The notes under the pieces are model-generated. The model ran no database searches. It was not told the DNA's origin and saw only the letters and a list, made by a program, of their open reading frames with translations. Positions 9,301-18,552 of a stretch of 64,000 bases of DNA are shown in pieces. How positions within the stretch are numbered: position 1 is the stretch's first letter; each line of letters opens with the position of its first letter. Origin of the DNA: Priestia iocasae (GTDB lineage Bacteria > Bacillota > Bacilli > Bacillales > Bacillaceae_H); NCBI RefSeq assembly GCF_016909075.1, contig NZ_JAFBFC010000002.1, forward strand, positions 434,001 to 498,000. The letters run 5' to 3'. A program made the position numbers and the translations under genes.

Positions 9301-9789
9301 ACCTTTTAACGATAAAAATTCAGCAAATTTTCCTTGCGGCAACACAACAGCTCTCGTAAAGTCATCAATTGTGAGTCCTAGAAGCTCTTGAATTGCTTGG
9401 TTAACCTCGTTTGTTTTATCTGCTAACACAACCGTTTCTTCACCAATTTCAATAAAGCGGCTTGTCGATGACTTTACTCGAATATCATCAGAACGCTTGA
9501 ATGTTCGTTCTACCATGTACCGCTGTTTGCTTTCTGCGTTCTTTAGTTCAAACGTAAACGATACTTTTAATTCATTTTCAGCATGATTTAGAATTCCTTG
9601 TGTGTTGTTGGTTGCACGCTCTACTTTTCCATATAATGCAAGAGTCATCGCATCCAGAATCGATGATTTTCCACTCCCAGTAGGACCAAAAATACCAAAT
9701 ACTCCACCTGAACATAACGCTTCAAAATCGACCGTTTGCTTTTCACGAAAACTATGCAATCCAGCAATTGATAATGTAATAGGCTTCAT
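6394..9789 (-). CDS. sbcC: SbcC, ATPase subunit of SbcCD nuclease
   Basis: A 1131-residue SMC/Rad50-type protein. The N-terminal ATPase half has Walker A GPTGSGKSS at residues 35-43. Long coiled coils flank a zinc hook (CPVCGS near residue 537). The C-terminal half has the signature STLSGGETF and Walker B FFLDEGFGTLD. With SbcD it forms the Mre11-Rad50-like complex that cleaves hairpins and protein-blocked ends. Length fits the family. Its ATG lies three bases after the sbcD stop, so the two are translated together. Confidence 0.95.
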   Translation of the reverse strand: MKPITLSIAGLHSFREKQTVDFEALCSGGVFGIFGPTGSGKSSILDAMTLALYGKVERATNNTQGILNHAENELKVSFTFELKNAESKQRYMVERTFKRSDDIRVKSSTSRFIEIGEETVVLADKTNEVNQAIQELLGLTIDDFTRAVVLPQGKFAEFLSLKGAERRQMLQRLFNLEQYGDQLNQKIRSQLYTVKSKLDQVVAEQAGLGDASKEKLVEAEENFKNSMLLLEKREKELSEVDKLYERQRQVWEWQQEKEQLHEMLGTLKQEEQDMNEKEKAVQEAEQAEKLKPYLEGYEQAKKQLASYEQKALELQQQIQKSQEEYARANEQYEIARLQKREKEPLLLTRKTELQQAVEIEKSVQVLTTEASRLQETAGKLEKSLIDKQERKVNEQNRYERAISKQQLLKEQVKEVMVTAKYRDMVQKAYYDKQSITHVDGMLKESKQVLSMEVSELNQLTKQVEQIVQHRSTYEQKSKVLFSELERLYHTICERESEFDYLFSTCEEQLQHARNVVNEERLKTLAFQLSEQLHDGEACPVCGSVNHPNPIDFKSQQASHTENQAEQLEQHLNELREQKYQYASIKIQLEQVARELNEILDNNEEIHSDLAKIEPLGEMSTQEIASYVQQLTVELKSLHQDYLQIKEAQQKVSHQFKQVHQEEDKLRVQLERSEQSCDVKQKKVDEVAQQLQVLKEQWSNQYQELSYDDIEQLQQVLMERAEKEQDLNERIEKSVTFLEQQRQLIQTIANEVTDLERELTEATITLRNKQELLKEKQEALRKIVGEHSLSTLIEATNHQLESLTKKEDEAYKQWQYTQSAYQKMQSEQQAVEQSLKELTERFEEIETKWRDLLVRSSFETVDDVQSAFLSDKQMTHLKETIEQFWDKIKRVKADIRRVEHQLQQETLTKEQWDHTKEMRLAMQLGVKEAGEIKGAAYQTVQDVKQRHDRFCELDKQKKEHEQLYEQYQKLQSVFKGNTFVEYIAEEQLMAVSRDASSRLATLTRQRYAIEVDSQGGFIMRDDANGGVKRPVSTLSGGETFLTSLALALSLSAQIQLRGQYPLQFFFLDEGFGTLDSELLDTVITALEKLQSNNLSIGVISHVQELRARLPKRLIVEAAEPSGKGTTVAVESL

Positions 9790-9792
9790 CTT

Positions 9793-10965
9793 CTACACAT
9801 CCTCTGTATGTTCGTCTTGTACAAGTGTTAAGAACAACTTAACGAGCTCATCATCCGGTGTCCCGCCACCTGTTTGACGCTCATAAAACTTCTTAAATAG
9901 TTCTTCCACTGGAACATCTCTTGTAGAGCGCCTCTCTACGTCTTCTGGCTTCGCATCAAAAACAGGGCGAATGTGGATAAATCCAGAATGAAGCTTTCGT
10001 AAACGATGAATTTCTTCAATAGACAGTGCATCTTTCACATGTATTTCCAAATCAATCCAAGCTGTCTGATCACGTCCTTCATCGAGCCAATTGTAGACTT
10101 TTGCTAACCCTTCTTTTGCTTTCCACCTTACAAGTGGCTTTCCACTGCTTAGTGGAATTTCAGACACCTGAGCTATTTGCCCGGGTTGAGCATCGACAAT
10201 TGTCACAGACTTGGTGTAATTTGCTTCAGAAAAACTATAGGCTAATGGTGAGCCTGAGTAACGTGCGATTGTATTTGCTCGTTTAATATCCTGAGGTCGA
10301 TGTAAATGTCCAAGTGCCACATATTGTGCAGCCGCAGGTAAGCTTGTTGCAGCCACTGTATAAGCTCCACCTACTTCGATTGGGCGTTCAGAATCTGTTG
10401 AGCTGCCACCTGTAACATAAATGTGACTCATCGCCACATTTACTGCATCTGGCGTAAATTGTTCACTCATTTTGTCAAAGATTCCTTTTACTCTTAAATC
10501 GTATGAGTTTCGAATTTGTCGTTCATCATTTTCTTCTGATAGCACTTCTTTTAATCGTGATTCTGATGGATAAGGCAAAGCTGCCACTCGTAAATACTCC
10601 TGTTGACTCGGAATGTAAATGTGCTGTACATCCGTTGTCGGTAGCCCTAACAATGTAATGCCATGTTGAGTAGCTAATGGTGAAGCTGCTGATAAACGCT
10701 CTGGGTTATCATGATTTCCCGAAATGACAATGATAGGACGCTTTCCCCCGTCACAGAGGCGAGACATGCTTTCATAAAAAAGCTGCTCAGCTGCTGCAGG
10801 AGGATTGACCGTATCAAAAGCATCTCCTGCCATTAAAATTGCATCGACTTTTTCTCTTTCTACAATTTCTACAAGCTCATCTAAAAATTGAGCTTGCTCT
10901 TCTAATCGACTTCGCCCTTCTAACGTGCGACCTAAGTGCCAATCTGCCGTATGCAACAATCTCAT
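9793..10965 (-). CDS. sbcD: SbcD, nuclease subunit of SbcCD
   Basis: A 390-residue Mre11-type metallophosphoesterase. Metal-binding motifs in order: HTADWHLGR (residues 5-13), AGDAFD, SGNHDNPERL and GHLH. The start is ATG 10965 because the conserved N-terminus MRLLHTADWH begins there; an upstream in-frame ATG at 11031 would add 22 unconserved residues. AAGGGAG and GGAG precede the chosen start. It follows addA on the same strand with 82 bp between, and sbcC follows at once. Confidence 0.95.
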   Translation of the reverse strand: MRLLHTADWHLGRTLEGRSRLEEQAQFLDELVEIVEREKVDAILMAGDAFDTVNPPAAAEQLFYESMSRLCDGGKRPIIVISGNHDNPERLSAASPLATQHGITLLGLPTTDVQHIYIPSQQEYLRVAALPYPSESRLKEVLSEENDERQIRNSYDLRVKGIFDKMSEQFTPDAVNVAMSHIYVTGGSSTDSERPIEVGGAYTVAATSLPAAAQYVALGHLHRPQDIKRANTIARYSGSPLAYSFSEANYTKSVTIVDAQPGQIAQVSEIPLSSGKPLVRWKAKEGLAKVYNWLDEGRDQTAWIDLEIHVKDALSIEEIHRLRKLHSGFIHIRPVFDAKPEDVERRSTRDVPVEELFKKFYERQTGGGTPDDELVKLFLTLVQDEHTEDV

Positions 10966-11047
10966 TTCTCCATAACTCCCTTCTCTATAAAGCAATGAAA
11001 ATGCAGCCTGAAAGTCCATCTCATGCTGCATTTTCTACGTTCATGTT

Positions 11048-14000
11048 CTATACTTCTAACAAGTAGCCACCGTCAAAGAAATATAAATATCGCTTTCTAA
11101 CAGGCTGCTTAATAATTTGTTCAATTGCTTTTGCATATAACGTTAATTGAATTTGATAACGATCAAGTAAAACTGGCTTTGCCTGCTCGAAATCCCCTTC
11201 AAATTGATGGGTAATGTTGTCTGTTTTAAAATCTAAAAGCACGATGCCATCCTCTGTTTCATATAAGCAGTCAATCACACCTTGAACAAGGATGTTTTCA
11301 TCTTCATTTTCCCAATGAGCATACATTTCTTTTGCAGAGACAGCTAAACTAAACGGCATTTCTCGGTAAACTTGACGCGCATCACATAATTGTTTACCTA
11401 CATCACTCATCATAAATGAAACAATGCCTGCTACATCAATAACGTTTGCTTGCTCTGTTGTTAGCAATTCTTTTATAACCATTTCATCAATAAACGTTTG
11501 AACGCTCTCTTCCGTGTGCTCAAGCGTAAGAGGAATATGCTGCATGACCGCATGCATAGCGGTTCCTCTTTCAGCAGCGGTTAACCCTTTCTTTTGAAGA
11601 AAGTTCGGACGGTCTTCAAGAGGTGCTTTTGCTTTACGTACAAGAGCATCGTCACTTTCTTCATCTCCAAACTGTTGCTGACGCTTAATCTCGGAAACAG
11701 ATTGCTTTGAGCGGTGTACGGAAGCAGACGTAAATGCGTACGACCATGTTAATCGTTTTTGAATTTCATCTACATATTCACTTGTAATGGATACAGGCTT
11801 CTGCTGCTTCAATGCTTGAATTAACTCTTCATGCTTCACTTCTTCATTAACTTCTTGTTCAGCCAATTCTTGCGCTTCAATGACGTTCAGCTTCCATTTT
11901 GAATCATCTTCATAAAGAGAAGTAGCCAATGGAACCATATCTTCACTAATCATGGGGCTAATATCTCGATGTCGAACGAGAGCTGGACCAACCCAATCTA
12001 GATAAGATTTTGCTTCTGCCCTTATGTGTGATGGAAGAACCCATTCGCGGTGTTCAAGTACACTTGTCCACTTTTTTATCGTTTTAGTAAAGTCATTGAC
12101 TGTTCCTACTAAAATAAGCTTTTCTTTCGCACGTGTTAATGCAACATATAGAACTCGCATCTCTTCAGCCATGCTTTCTTTTCGCATTTTCTTTCGAATC
12201 ACTTGTTGCAATAACGTTGGATACGTAATACGAAGCTTTGCATCAATGTACTTAGAACCAAACCCTAGCTCTTTATCTAACAAGTAAGCTTTGTTTAAAT
12301 CCATTAAATTAAATTGACGAGACAAGCCTGCGACAAATACGACTGGAAACTCTAACCCTTTACTACTATGAATCGTCATAAGTCTCACAACATCTTCTTG
12401 TTCACCCAATGCACGCGCAGCACCTAAATCGTCACCGCGATCTCTCATTCGCTCAATAAAGCGAAGAAAACGGAATAGCCCCCTAAATGAGGTAGATTCA
12501 TATTGACGAGATCGATCGTAAAGTGCACGCAAATTAGCTTGACGCTGCTTTCCACCTGGTAAGCCTCCAACAAACTCAAAGAATCCTGTGTCACGATACA
12601 ACTTCCAAATAAGTGCAGATAAAGACCCTTGTCTAGCCTCTGTTCTCCACATCTGCAGCTGTTGATAAAAAGCATATACTTTTTGATAGATTGCTTTATC
12701 TTCTGAGTTCGTAGAAAGGTAAGCGTTGAGCGCATCATAATACGTACCGTTTTTATTCGCCAAACGAATGCTAGACAAATCCTCCTCACTTAACCCGACA
12801 ATAGGTGAACGTAAAACGGATGCTAACGGAATATCTTGATGAGGATTATCAATGACTTTTAATAAAGACATCATAATCATCACTTCAGTAGCATCAAAAT
12901 AACCTGTTGCCAAGTCAGCGTACACAGGAATCCCCTCTTGCTTAAACTCTTCCATAATTTGCGGGGCCCATGGCATCGAGCGTAATAAAATAACGAAATC
13001 ACGATACGTCACATTTCGCATCACATCTAATTTGCGATCATACACTTGAAAACGATTCTGAATCATTTCTTTAATTTTCCGAGCCATTGCACGTGCTTCA
13101 AGCTGAGCTTTTTCTAATTCTACTTCAGAAAAAGCAACTACTTGATCCTCTGACTCTTCTACTTCTACTTGCTCGCCACTATCTTGTGTAATTAATAAAA
13201 GTTCAGATTCCATTCCTTCAACACGAGGGTATTGAGCTCCGAGCTTTAACGATGCATCATCGTCATACACAATTTCTCCCACTTCTTCATCCATGATTTG
13301 GTTGAACAAAAAGTTAGTGGCATCGAGTATCTCTGAACGACTGCGGAAGTTTTTATTTAAATCGATTCGTAGCCCAGATGTTCTACCATCCTGTGTGAAT
13401 CGTTTGTACTTACTTAAGAATAGAAATGGCTCTGCTAGACGAAAGCGGTAGATAGATTGCTTGACATCTCCAACCATAAACAAGTTGCCCGTTTCTTCTT
13501 CATCCTTTGTTACAAGCTTAATAATGGACTCCTGTACCATATTGGTATCTTGGTATTCATCGACAAGTACCTCAACAAATTGATGACGATATTTTTTCGC
13601 AATATCAGAAGGCTGGAGCTCTTCGACTTGTGAATCTCGTAAAATTTGCAAACAGTAATGCTCTAAATCTGAAAAGTCAACCAACCCTTTTTCTCGCTTC
13701 ACAGATTCATAGCGGTGACCAAACTGAGAAACCAACGTAACAAGCGCTTCAATAATTGGTTTCATCTTCTTAAAATCTGTCAGATACCCGTGGATGGGAC
13801 GTGAAAACAAATCAGACTTGAGTTTTTCAAGTGCTCCTTTTGCTTTTTTACGAAGGTCACTGAGCTCATCGATTAATTGTGGATCATACTCATCACCCTT
13901 ACAAGGCTTCAACCGTGAAAAGGCTAAATGTTGAATCTGCTCATGAAGAGCGGTGAATGAATGACTAGACGCTTCTAGTAAGCCATGGATTTGTGCTAAA

Positions 14001-14791
14001 TCATCTTCAATGTTCGCAGCACGTGGCGCAGGACCTCCAGGAAGCTTTGTAACATTCAACGCCTGCGTTAAGATGGTTTCCACTCCTTTTAACTGAACCA
14101 TCACTTCATCCATTAAAAAGGATAAAAACGGCAGATCATCAATTGTGGCATCTTCGTCTACTTCATATTGATTCACAAGCATATCCAACCACTTAGCAGG
14201 ATTAGGATTGGCACGAGCAAAATCGTACACCTTTCGTACCATGAGTTGAACATCAAGATCATGACGGTCACTCGTATATGAATCAATTAACTCAAAGAAT
14301 GTATGGTTATCTTTTAGGCTATATTGCTCTTCAAATAGCTCTTCTAACACTTCTTCGCGTAAAAGTTCAGCTTCTGTATCATTGGCAATTCGAAAGCTAG
14401 GGTCTAAGTCAATCAAATAGTAATATTTACGAATCACTTCCAAACAAAAGGAGTGTAGCGTAGAAATAGATGCTCGATTTAATAAACTTAGCTGACGACG
14501 TAAATGTAACGAGGAAGGGTTCTTCTTCAATTCTTTTTCTAACGCTTCTCCAATACGTCCTCTCATCTCCGCTGCTGAAGCATTCGTAAATGTAACAACA
14601 AGCAAACGATCCACATCAATTAGATTGTCTGTTGAAAGCAACTTGCGAATGATTCGCTCTACTAAGACCGCTGTTTTACCAGAACCTGCAGCTGCAGCAA
14701 CTAAAATATCTTGGCCTGCTGACACAATAGCCTTCCACTGATCATCTGTCCATTGACTACCTTCTGGCTTTATCATCATCTCTTCAGTCAT
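11048..14791 (-). CDS. addA: AddA, helicase/nuclease subunit of AddAB
   Basis: A 1247-residue UvrD-family helicase fused to a RecB-type nuclease. Walker A AAAAGSGKT at residues 32-40; helicase motifs DEYQDTN, GDVKQSIYRFR, TIHSSKGLEFPVVFVAG and RVLYVALTRAKEKL follow. The C-terminal nuclease core reads VQGVIDCLYETEDGIVLLDFKTD with its Asp, Asp and Lys residues. It processes double-strand ends for RecA-dependent repair with AddB. The start overlaps the addB end by 8 bp, so the subunits are translationally coupled. Confidence 0.96.
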   Translation of the reverse strand: MTEEMMIKPEGSQWTDDQWKAIVSAGQDILVAAAAGSGKTAVLVERIIRKLLSTDNLIDVDRLLVVTFTNASAAEMRGRIGEALEKELKKNPSSLHLRRQLSLLNRASISTLHSFCLEVIRKYYYLIDLDPSFRIANDTEAELLREEVLEELFEEQYSLKDNHTFFELIDSYTSDRHDLDVQLMVRKVYDFARANPNPAKWLDMLVNQYEVDEDATIDDLPFLSFLMDEVMVQLKGVETILTQALNVTKLPGGPAPRAANIEDDLAQIHGLLEASSHSFTALHEQIQHLAFSRLKPCKGDEYDPQLIDELSDLRKKAKGALEKLKSDLFSRPIHGYLTDFKKMKPIIEALVTLVSQFGHRYESVKREKGLVDFSDLEHYCLQILRDSQVEELQPSDIAKKYRHQFVEVLVDEYQDTNMVQESIIKLVTKDEEETGNLFMVGDVKQSIYRFRLAEPFLFLSKYKRFTQDGRTSGLRIDLNKNFRSRSEILDATNFLFNQIMDEEVGEIVYDDDASLKLGAQYPRVEGMESELLLITQDSGEQVEVEESEDQVVAFSEVELEKAQLEARAMARKIKEMIQNRFQVYDRKLDVMRNVTYRDFVILLRSMPWAPQIMEEFKQEGIPVYADLATGYFDATEVMIMMSLLKVIDNPHQDIPLASVLRSPIVGLSEEDLSSIRLANKNGTYYDALNAYLSTNSEDKAIYQKVYAFYQQLQMWRTEARQGSLSALIWKLYRDTGFFEFVGGLPGGKQRQANLRALYDRSRQYESTSFRGLFRFLRFIERMRDRGDDLGAARALGEQEDVVRLMTIHSSKGLEFPVVFVAGLSRQFNLMDLNKAYLLDKELGFGSKYIDAKLRITYPTLLQQVIRKKMRKESMAEEMRVLYVALTRAKEKLILVGTVNDFTKTIKKWTSVLEHREWVLPSHIRAEAKSYLDWVGPALVRHRDISPMISEDMVPLATSLYEDDSKWKLNVIEAQELAEQEVNEEVKHEELIQALKQQKPVSITSEYVDEIQKRLTWSYAFTSASVHRSKQSVSEIKRQQQFGDEESDDALVRKAKAPLEDRPNFLQKKGLTAAERGTAMHAVMQHIPLTLEHTEESVQTFIDEMVIKELLTTEQANVIDVAGIVSFMMSDVGKQLCDARQVYREMPFSLAVSAKEMYAHWENEDENILVQGVIDCLYETEDGIVLLDFKTDNITHQFEGDFEQAKPVLLDRYQIQLTLYAKAIEQIIKQPVRKRYLYFFDGGYLLEV

Positions 14792-17700
14792 GATTAACCC
14801 CCTCCTCTTTCATTTTTTCTAGAATTAATTCTTCTTTCTCTACTTTTAACTGACGATACTCATTCGTGTCCATTGACTCATCAAATTGACAAACCGAACG
14901 ATACTCACAAAATGTACAAGGTGTTTTATCTTTTAGCTTATATGGTGAAATATCAATTGCACCATTTGTAATGTCTGTTCCTACACCGACAATCTTTTTA
15001 CGAACATAATTGCGCAGGTGTGTGAATTCTTCTTCACTTGCAATTGATGAATTTGAGTAAAAATCACCTGTTTTTTTCAATCCAGCTGATACCACTTTTG
15101 AATGACCCACTTCAAGGGTCTGATCCATTAAGCGAACCGTTTCTTCATCTCCTAATAATAATCCTTTCATTTTAAAACGTTTAAATAACTCATCTTCAAT
15201 TTGATCAATCGAAAGAGCTTTTGTTGTGCTGATCATTGGATTATGAACATGGAAATAAAGCACACCAGCCGGTAAGGTTTGACGGTTATCTTGAAGCAGC
15301 TCCTCTGAATACGTTACAACTACATCTAAGTAAGCAAGCATCTGTAGAGCAAGGCCATAGTAAACTTCAACGAGATTCAACGCTTTATCACTTGATTTAT
15401 AATCAATGATTCTTAGAAGTAATCCTTTTGAGCTCTCTGCTTTATCCACTCGGTCAATTCGACCTACTAGCTCCATTGTATAACCATTATCTAATTGAAA
15501 TTGAATAGGCGGTAACTCAGCGCCTGTACCAAACCCTAATTCTAATCCAACAGGGGCAAATCCACTTGCTTTTGCATGCTCGCTTAACACAATTGATGCA
15601 CGTTCAATAATTTGTTGAAGCTTATGCTTTAAATAATGATGGCGATTTGAGCTTAATAAAATTTCATTTTGAAGCTTTGGCGCAAGCTCATTCACCGCTG
15701 ATGAAGAAAGTTGCTGACAATCTTTTTTCGATAAATGACTCCATTCACGCTTTTCCGCTCGCAGTTCGTCAGAAATCATTTTAAGCGCAGCATGAAATAA
15801 CTCTCCGATATCTGGAGCCGCAAGACGAAATACCTTTCGTTCTTTTAGCTTTAAGCCATGTGAAGCGAAATGCGAAAACGGACACCCTTGAAACTTTTCC
15901 ATTCTCGATACGCTCGCTTTAAGATGCTTTCCATACAAGCGACTACTCGTATCTTTTGTAAGTGGTTTTGCTTCATTTTTATAAAACAAACTGCTTAATA
16001 CTTTTTCACTGTAATTTTTCCATTCAGGGCTGCTTACATAAAAGTTATAAACATCCCACCAACTGTTATCCATTGCATAATGACGCTTCCATGCTTGCAA
16101 TTGACCAGCAAGGTGAGCAATTGTTGTTAATGGGTTTGTTACGAATTTCAACTGTTCTTTTTGATCTAATTCTGCCGGTTCGGTCATCAGAAGTGTTTCT
16201 TCTACAAGTGGAAACATCTCTTTCATACGATTAATCATAACCGATGGAAGCAATGTTTTTCCTTCTTCATTCGCCAACGGATAACTAATGCAAAGGGCTT
16301 CTGAAGGACTAACAAATGCTAAATAAATCAAAAACGATTCATCAAATAATTTTGTTCGACTCGTTGGTGCAAGTGACACCCCTGCTTCTAGTAAATGTTC
16401 CCGTTCTTGTTCTGATAAGATGCCATCACCTTGGATTTTGGCTGGGATAATACCATCATTCACACCTAATACAAATGTTGTTTTTATATTAGAAAAACGA
16501 GAACGCTCAAAGCTTGCGACGAGCACTTGATCAAGCGCTGGTGGAACGAGACCAAACTTCATACTATCAAGTCCGGTGTCCATCACATTCATAAACATCG
16601 AGATGGAAATGTTCTCGTCTCCCATCATTTCAACAAACTGATCGAGTAAGTGTAAAACGGACTTCCACACTTGCTCATGCTCGCGTGCTTGTTGCGGCTT
16701 CCCTTCTTCTTCTGCTCGATTGCGCAATACCTCTATTTTTTTAGGAATTTGCAAGTCTGTTAGAAATGTATACAGAGCTTCGCCTTTTTGTCGGCCTGTC
16801 TTAGCTTGTTTCAAGGCTTGGTGAAGACGTTTTAACGGTCCAACGATAAGCGCTCGTAAATCATTGATTTTGTTTTCATATTCAATTTCTTCGTCTGTCT
16901 TCCCCAAATCACTATCATCTAAAGAGCGATAACGTCGATATGTCCAGCGCTCTTCTTTCGTCCACTTGGATCCCTGTACTCCATACGCCAGCACATAGTT
17001 TTCTAATAAATCCATGTCTTCCCGATAAGTGTGTAAATTAGAATCTAATGGAAACAGCAAATCCGTTTTGACAGCACGAAAAACCGTTTCATATCGCCAC
17101 TGACTTGTTATAATTTCTAAGCTAGAGCGAATAAGTTCAACGAGCGGATGATGAAACATGGCCCGCTTCTGGTCAATAAAATATGGAATTTCGTAATCAC
17201 GAAAAACCGTTTCAAGTAAATCATGATAATCTGGTGCATTTCTAACAACAAGGGCAATATCACGATAGCGATATCCTTTATCGCGCACTAATGTCGAGAT
17301 TTCTCGTGCAATTCCTTCAACTTCTGCTCGTCGATTAACCGCTGGCATTAACTTCACGTCAGTTGTTGGTTCGTTAAACGGTACGGTCGGACGGTCGTCA
17401 AAGAATCGTTCTAAATGAGCAAGAGCAGGTGCGCCCTCATGACGTTTTTGTCCTTCTAAAACATGATGGTCCGTTATCTCCACACCGTTTTCATTTGCCA
17501 ATGTAGCAAGGATGCGATATGTCTCACTTGTTTGACGGAACATGTGTAGTTCATTCGGAATAAAATCTTCATGAGGCTTGTCCGCTGTTAGTGCAATTGT
17601 CATTGATGGACATACTTTCATCAATTGACTCAGGATGTCTAATTCTTGTGGCGTAAAGCTATGAAATCCATCCACATAAATGGTTGCTTTTGACAAGTAA

Positions 17701-18284
17701 GGAGACGCTGGAATTTTTTCTGCTAATAAGTGTAAATAATCCTCTGAATCTACGTATTTACCTATTAACTGCTTTTGAAGTTCATTATAAATAAGCTGTA
17801 AATCATATAATTTATCAGCCAGTACTTGTTCATTGTCTTCTAATAATTGTTGTCTCTTTTCCTCTAATGTCTCTGCTTCTAGACAGTAGCGCTTAAATTC
17901 TGTAATCATTTGCTCAAGTTGATCAATAAACCCTGTCTTTTCAGCTGCCTTTGAAAAAATTTTAAGCTCTTCTTTTTTATGCTCGATAATTCGTCGAATC
18001 AACATGTTCACACCTGTTTGATCAAGGTGATAGCGACTCATTCCGCCCACTTCTTGCAAAACTCGCCACGCAAGGCGTGTAAAACTATACACTTGTGCAC
18101 GAATCATTCCATTTAGCTCAGGTGTGCTAACTAATTCGTACTCAGATTGAAAGGTCATTTGTTCTGGAACAATATAGATAATGGGGTCTCCAAGTGGCGC
18201 CTCTTTTAACTTTGACCGAATTTCATTAAGACATCGATTCGTTTTACCGCTGCCTGAACGCCCTACTATAAATTGAAGTGTCAT
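14784..18284 (-). CDS. addB: AddB, nuclease/Chi-recognition subunit of AddAB
   Basis: A 1166-residue partner of AddA. Walker A GRSGSGKT at residues 8-15. The C-terminal RecB-type nuclease has RIDRVD and LRIIDYKSS. Four Cys (one near residue 800 in GCPFSHF, then Cys1123, Cys1126 and Cys1132 in CTFCEYRSVC) match the iron-sulphur cluster of AddB. It is first in the operon, with an AGGGGG site before the ATG. The upstream 260 bp also carry the oppositely oriented MFS leader. Confidence 0.95.
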   Translation of the reverse strand: MTLQFIVGRSGSGKTNRCLNEIRSKLKEAPLGDPIIYIVPEQMTFQSEYELVSTPELNGMIRAQVYSFTRLAWRVLQEVGGMSRYHLDQTGVNMLIRRIIEHKKEELKIFSKAAEKTGFIDQLEQMITEFKRYCLEAETLEEKRQQLLEDNEQVLADKLYDLQLIYNELQKQLIGKYVDSEDYLHLLAEKIPASPYLSKATIYVDGFHSFTPQELDILSQLMKVCPSMTIALTADKPHEDFIPNELHMFRQTSETYRILATLANENGVEITDHHVLEGQKRHEGAPALAHLERFFDDRPTVPFNEPTTDVKLMPAVNRRAEVEGIAREISTLVRDKGYRYRDIALVVRNAPDYHDLLETVFRDYEIPYFIDQKRAMFHHPLVELIRSSLEIITSQWRYETVFRAVKTDLLFPLDSNLHTYREDMDLLENYVLAYGVQGSKWTKEERWTYRRYRSLDDSDLGKTDEEIEYENKINDLRALIVGPLKRLHQALKQAKTGRQKGEALYTFLTDLQIPKKIEVLRNRAEEEGKPQQAREHEQVWKSVLHLLDQFVEMMGDENISISMFMNVMDTGLDSMKFGLVPPALDQVLVASFERSRFSNIKTTFVLGVNDGIIPAKIQGDGILSEQEREHLLEAGVSLAPTSRTKLFDESFLIYLAFVSPSEALCISYPLANEEGKTLLPSVMINRMKEMFPLVEETLLMTEPAELDQKEQLKFVTNPLTTIAHLAGQLQAWKRHYAMDNSWWDVYNFYVSSPEWKNYSEKVLSSLFYKNEAKPLTKDTSSRLYGKHLKASVSRMEKFQGCPFSHFASHGLKLKERKVFRLAAPDIGELFHAALKMISDELRAEKREWSHLSKKDCQQLSSSAVNELAPKLQNEILLSSNRHHYLKHKLQQIIERASIVLSEHAKASGFAPVGLELGFGTGAELPPIQFQLDNGYTMELVGRIDRVDKAESSKGLLLRIIDYKSSDKALNLVEVYYGLALQMLAYLDVVVTYSEELLQDNRQTLPAGVLYFHVHNPMISTTKALSIDQIEDELFKRFKMKGLLLGDEETVRLMDQTLEVGHSKVVSAGLKKTGDFYSNSSIASEEEFTHLRNYVRKKIVGVGTDITNGAIDISPYKLKDKTPCTFCEYRSVCQFDESMDTNEYRQLKVEKEELILEKMKEEGVNHD

Positions 18285-18501
18285 TTATATCCCCCTTACA
18301 TTCTTAAATTCATCTTCATTTTACCTAAAAAGGTAGACCAAAAATAGACAACGTCACGCAAAAAACGTGACGCCATTAGTATTTTCACTTATTTTAATAC
18401 GATAACTTTTCTTCTTTTATTTTACTGAAATTAGGATGAAAACACCAATAATCTTTCCTTCCAATAGATAAATCCATCTAGAAAAGTAAGGAGAGTTAGC
18501 G

Positions 18502-18525
18502 ATGAATACACCCAACAAGCTTTGA
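18502..18525 (+). CDS. candidate leader peptide of the MFS gene
   Basis: A 7-codon ORF, Met-Asn-Thr-Pro-Asn-Lys-Leu then TGA. An AAGGAG site at about 18488-18493 lies eight bases before the ATG, as good as any gene in the window. Its stop codon abuts the hairpin that covers the MFS ribosome-binding site. The arrangement resembles drug-inducible leader peptides of Gram-positive resistance genes; coding status is inferred from the Shine-Dalgarno sequence and layout only. Confidence 0.5.
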   Translation: MNTPNKL

Positions 18526-18545
18526 CCCCATAACGTATAGGGGGT
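18525..18545 (+). promoter_or_regulatory. hairpin sequestering the MFS ribosome-binding site
   Basis: ACCCC (18525-18529) can pair with GGGGT (18541-18545), with a possible extra TA/TA inside. The G-run 18540-18544 is the Shine-Dalgarno sequence of the MFS start at 18553. A ribosome stopped on the leader ORF ending at 18525 would mask the left arm and free this site. Confidence 0.5.
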
Positions 18546-18552
18546 GATGTTC

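Noticed and set aside
18352-18372. CGTCACG/CGTGACG hairpin between addB and the MFS leader as a terminator
   Set aside because: The stem is 7 bp without a T-run on either strand and no gene ends there; function cannot be supported.
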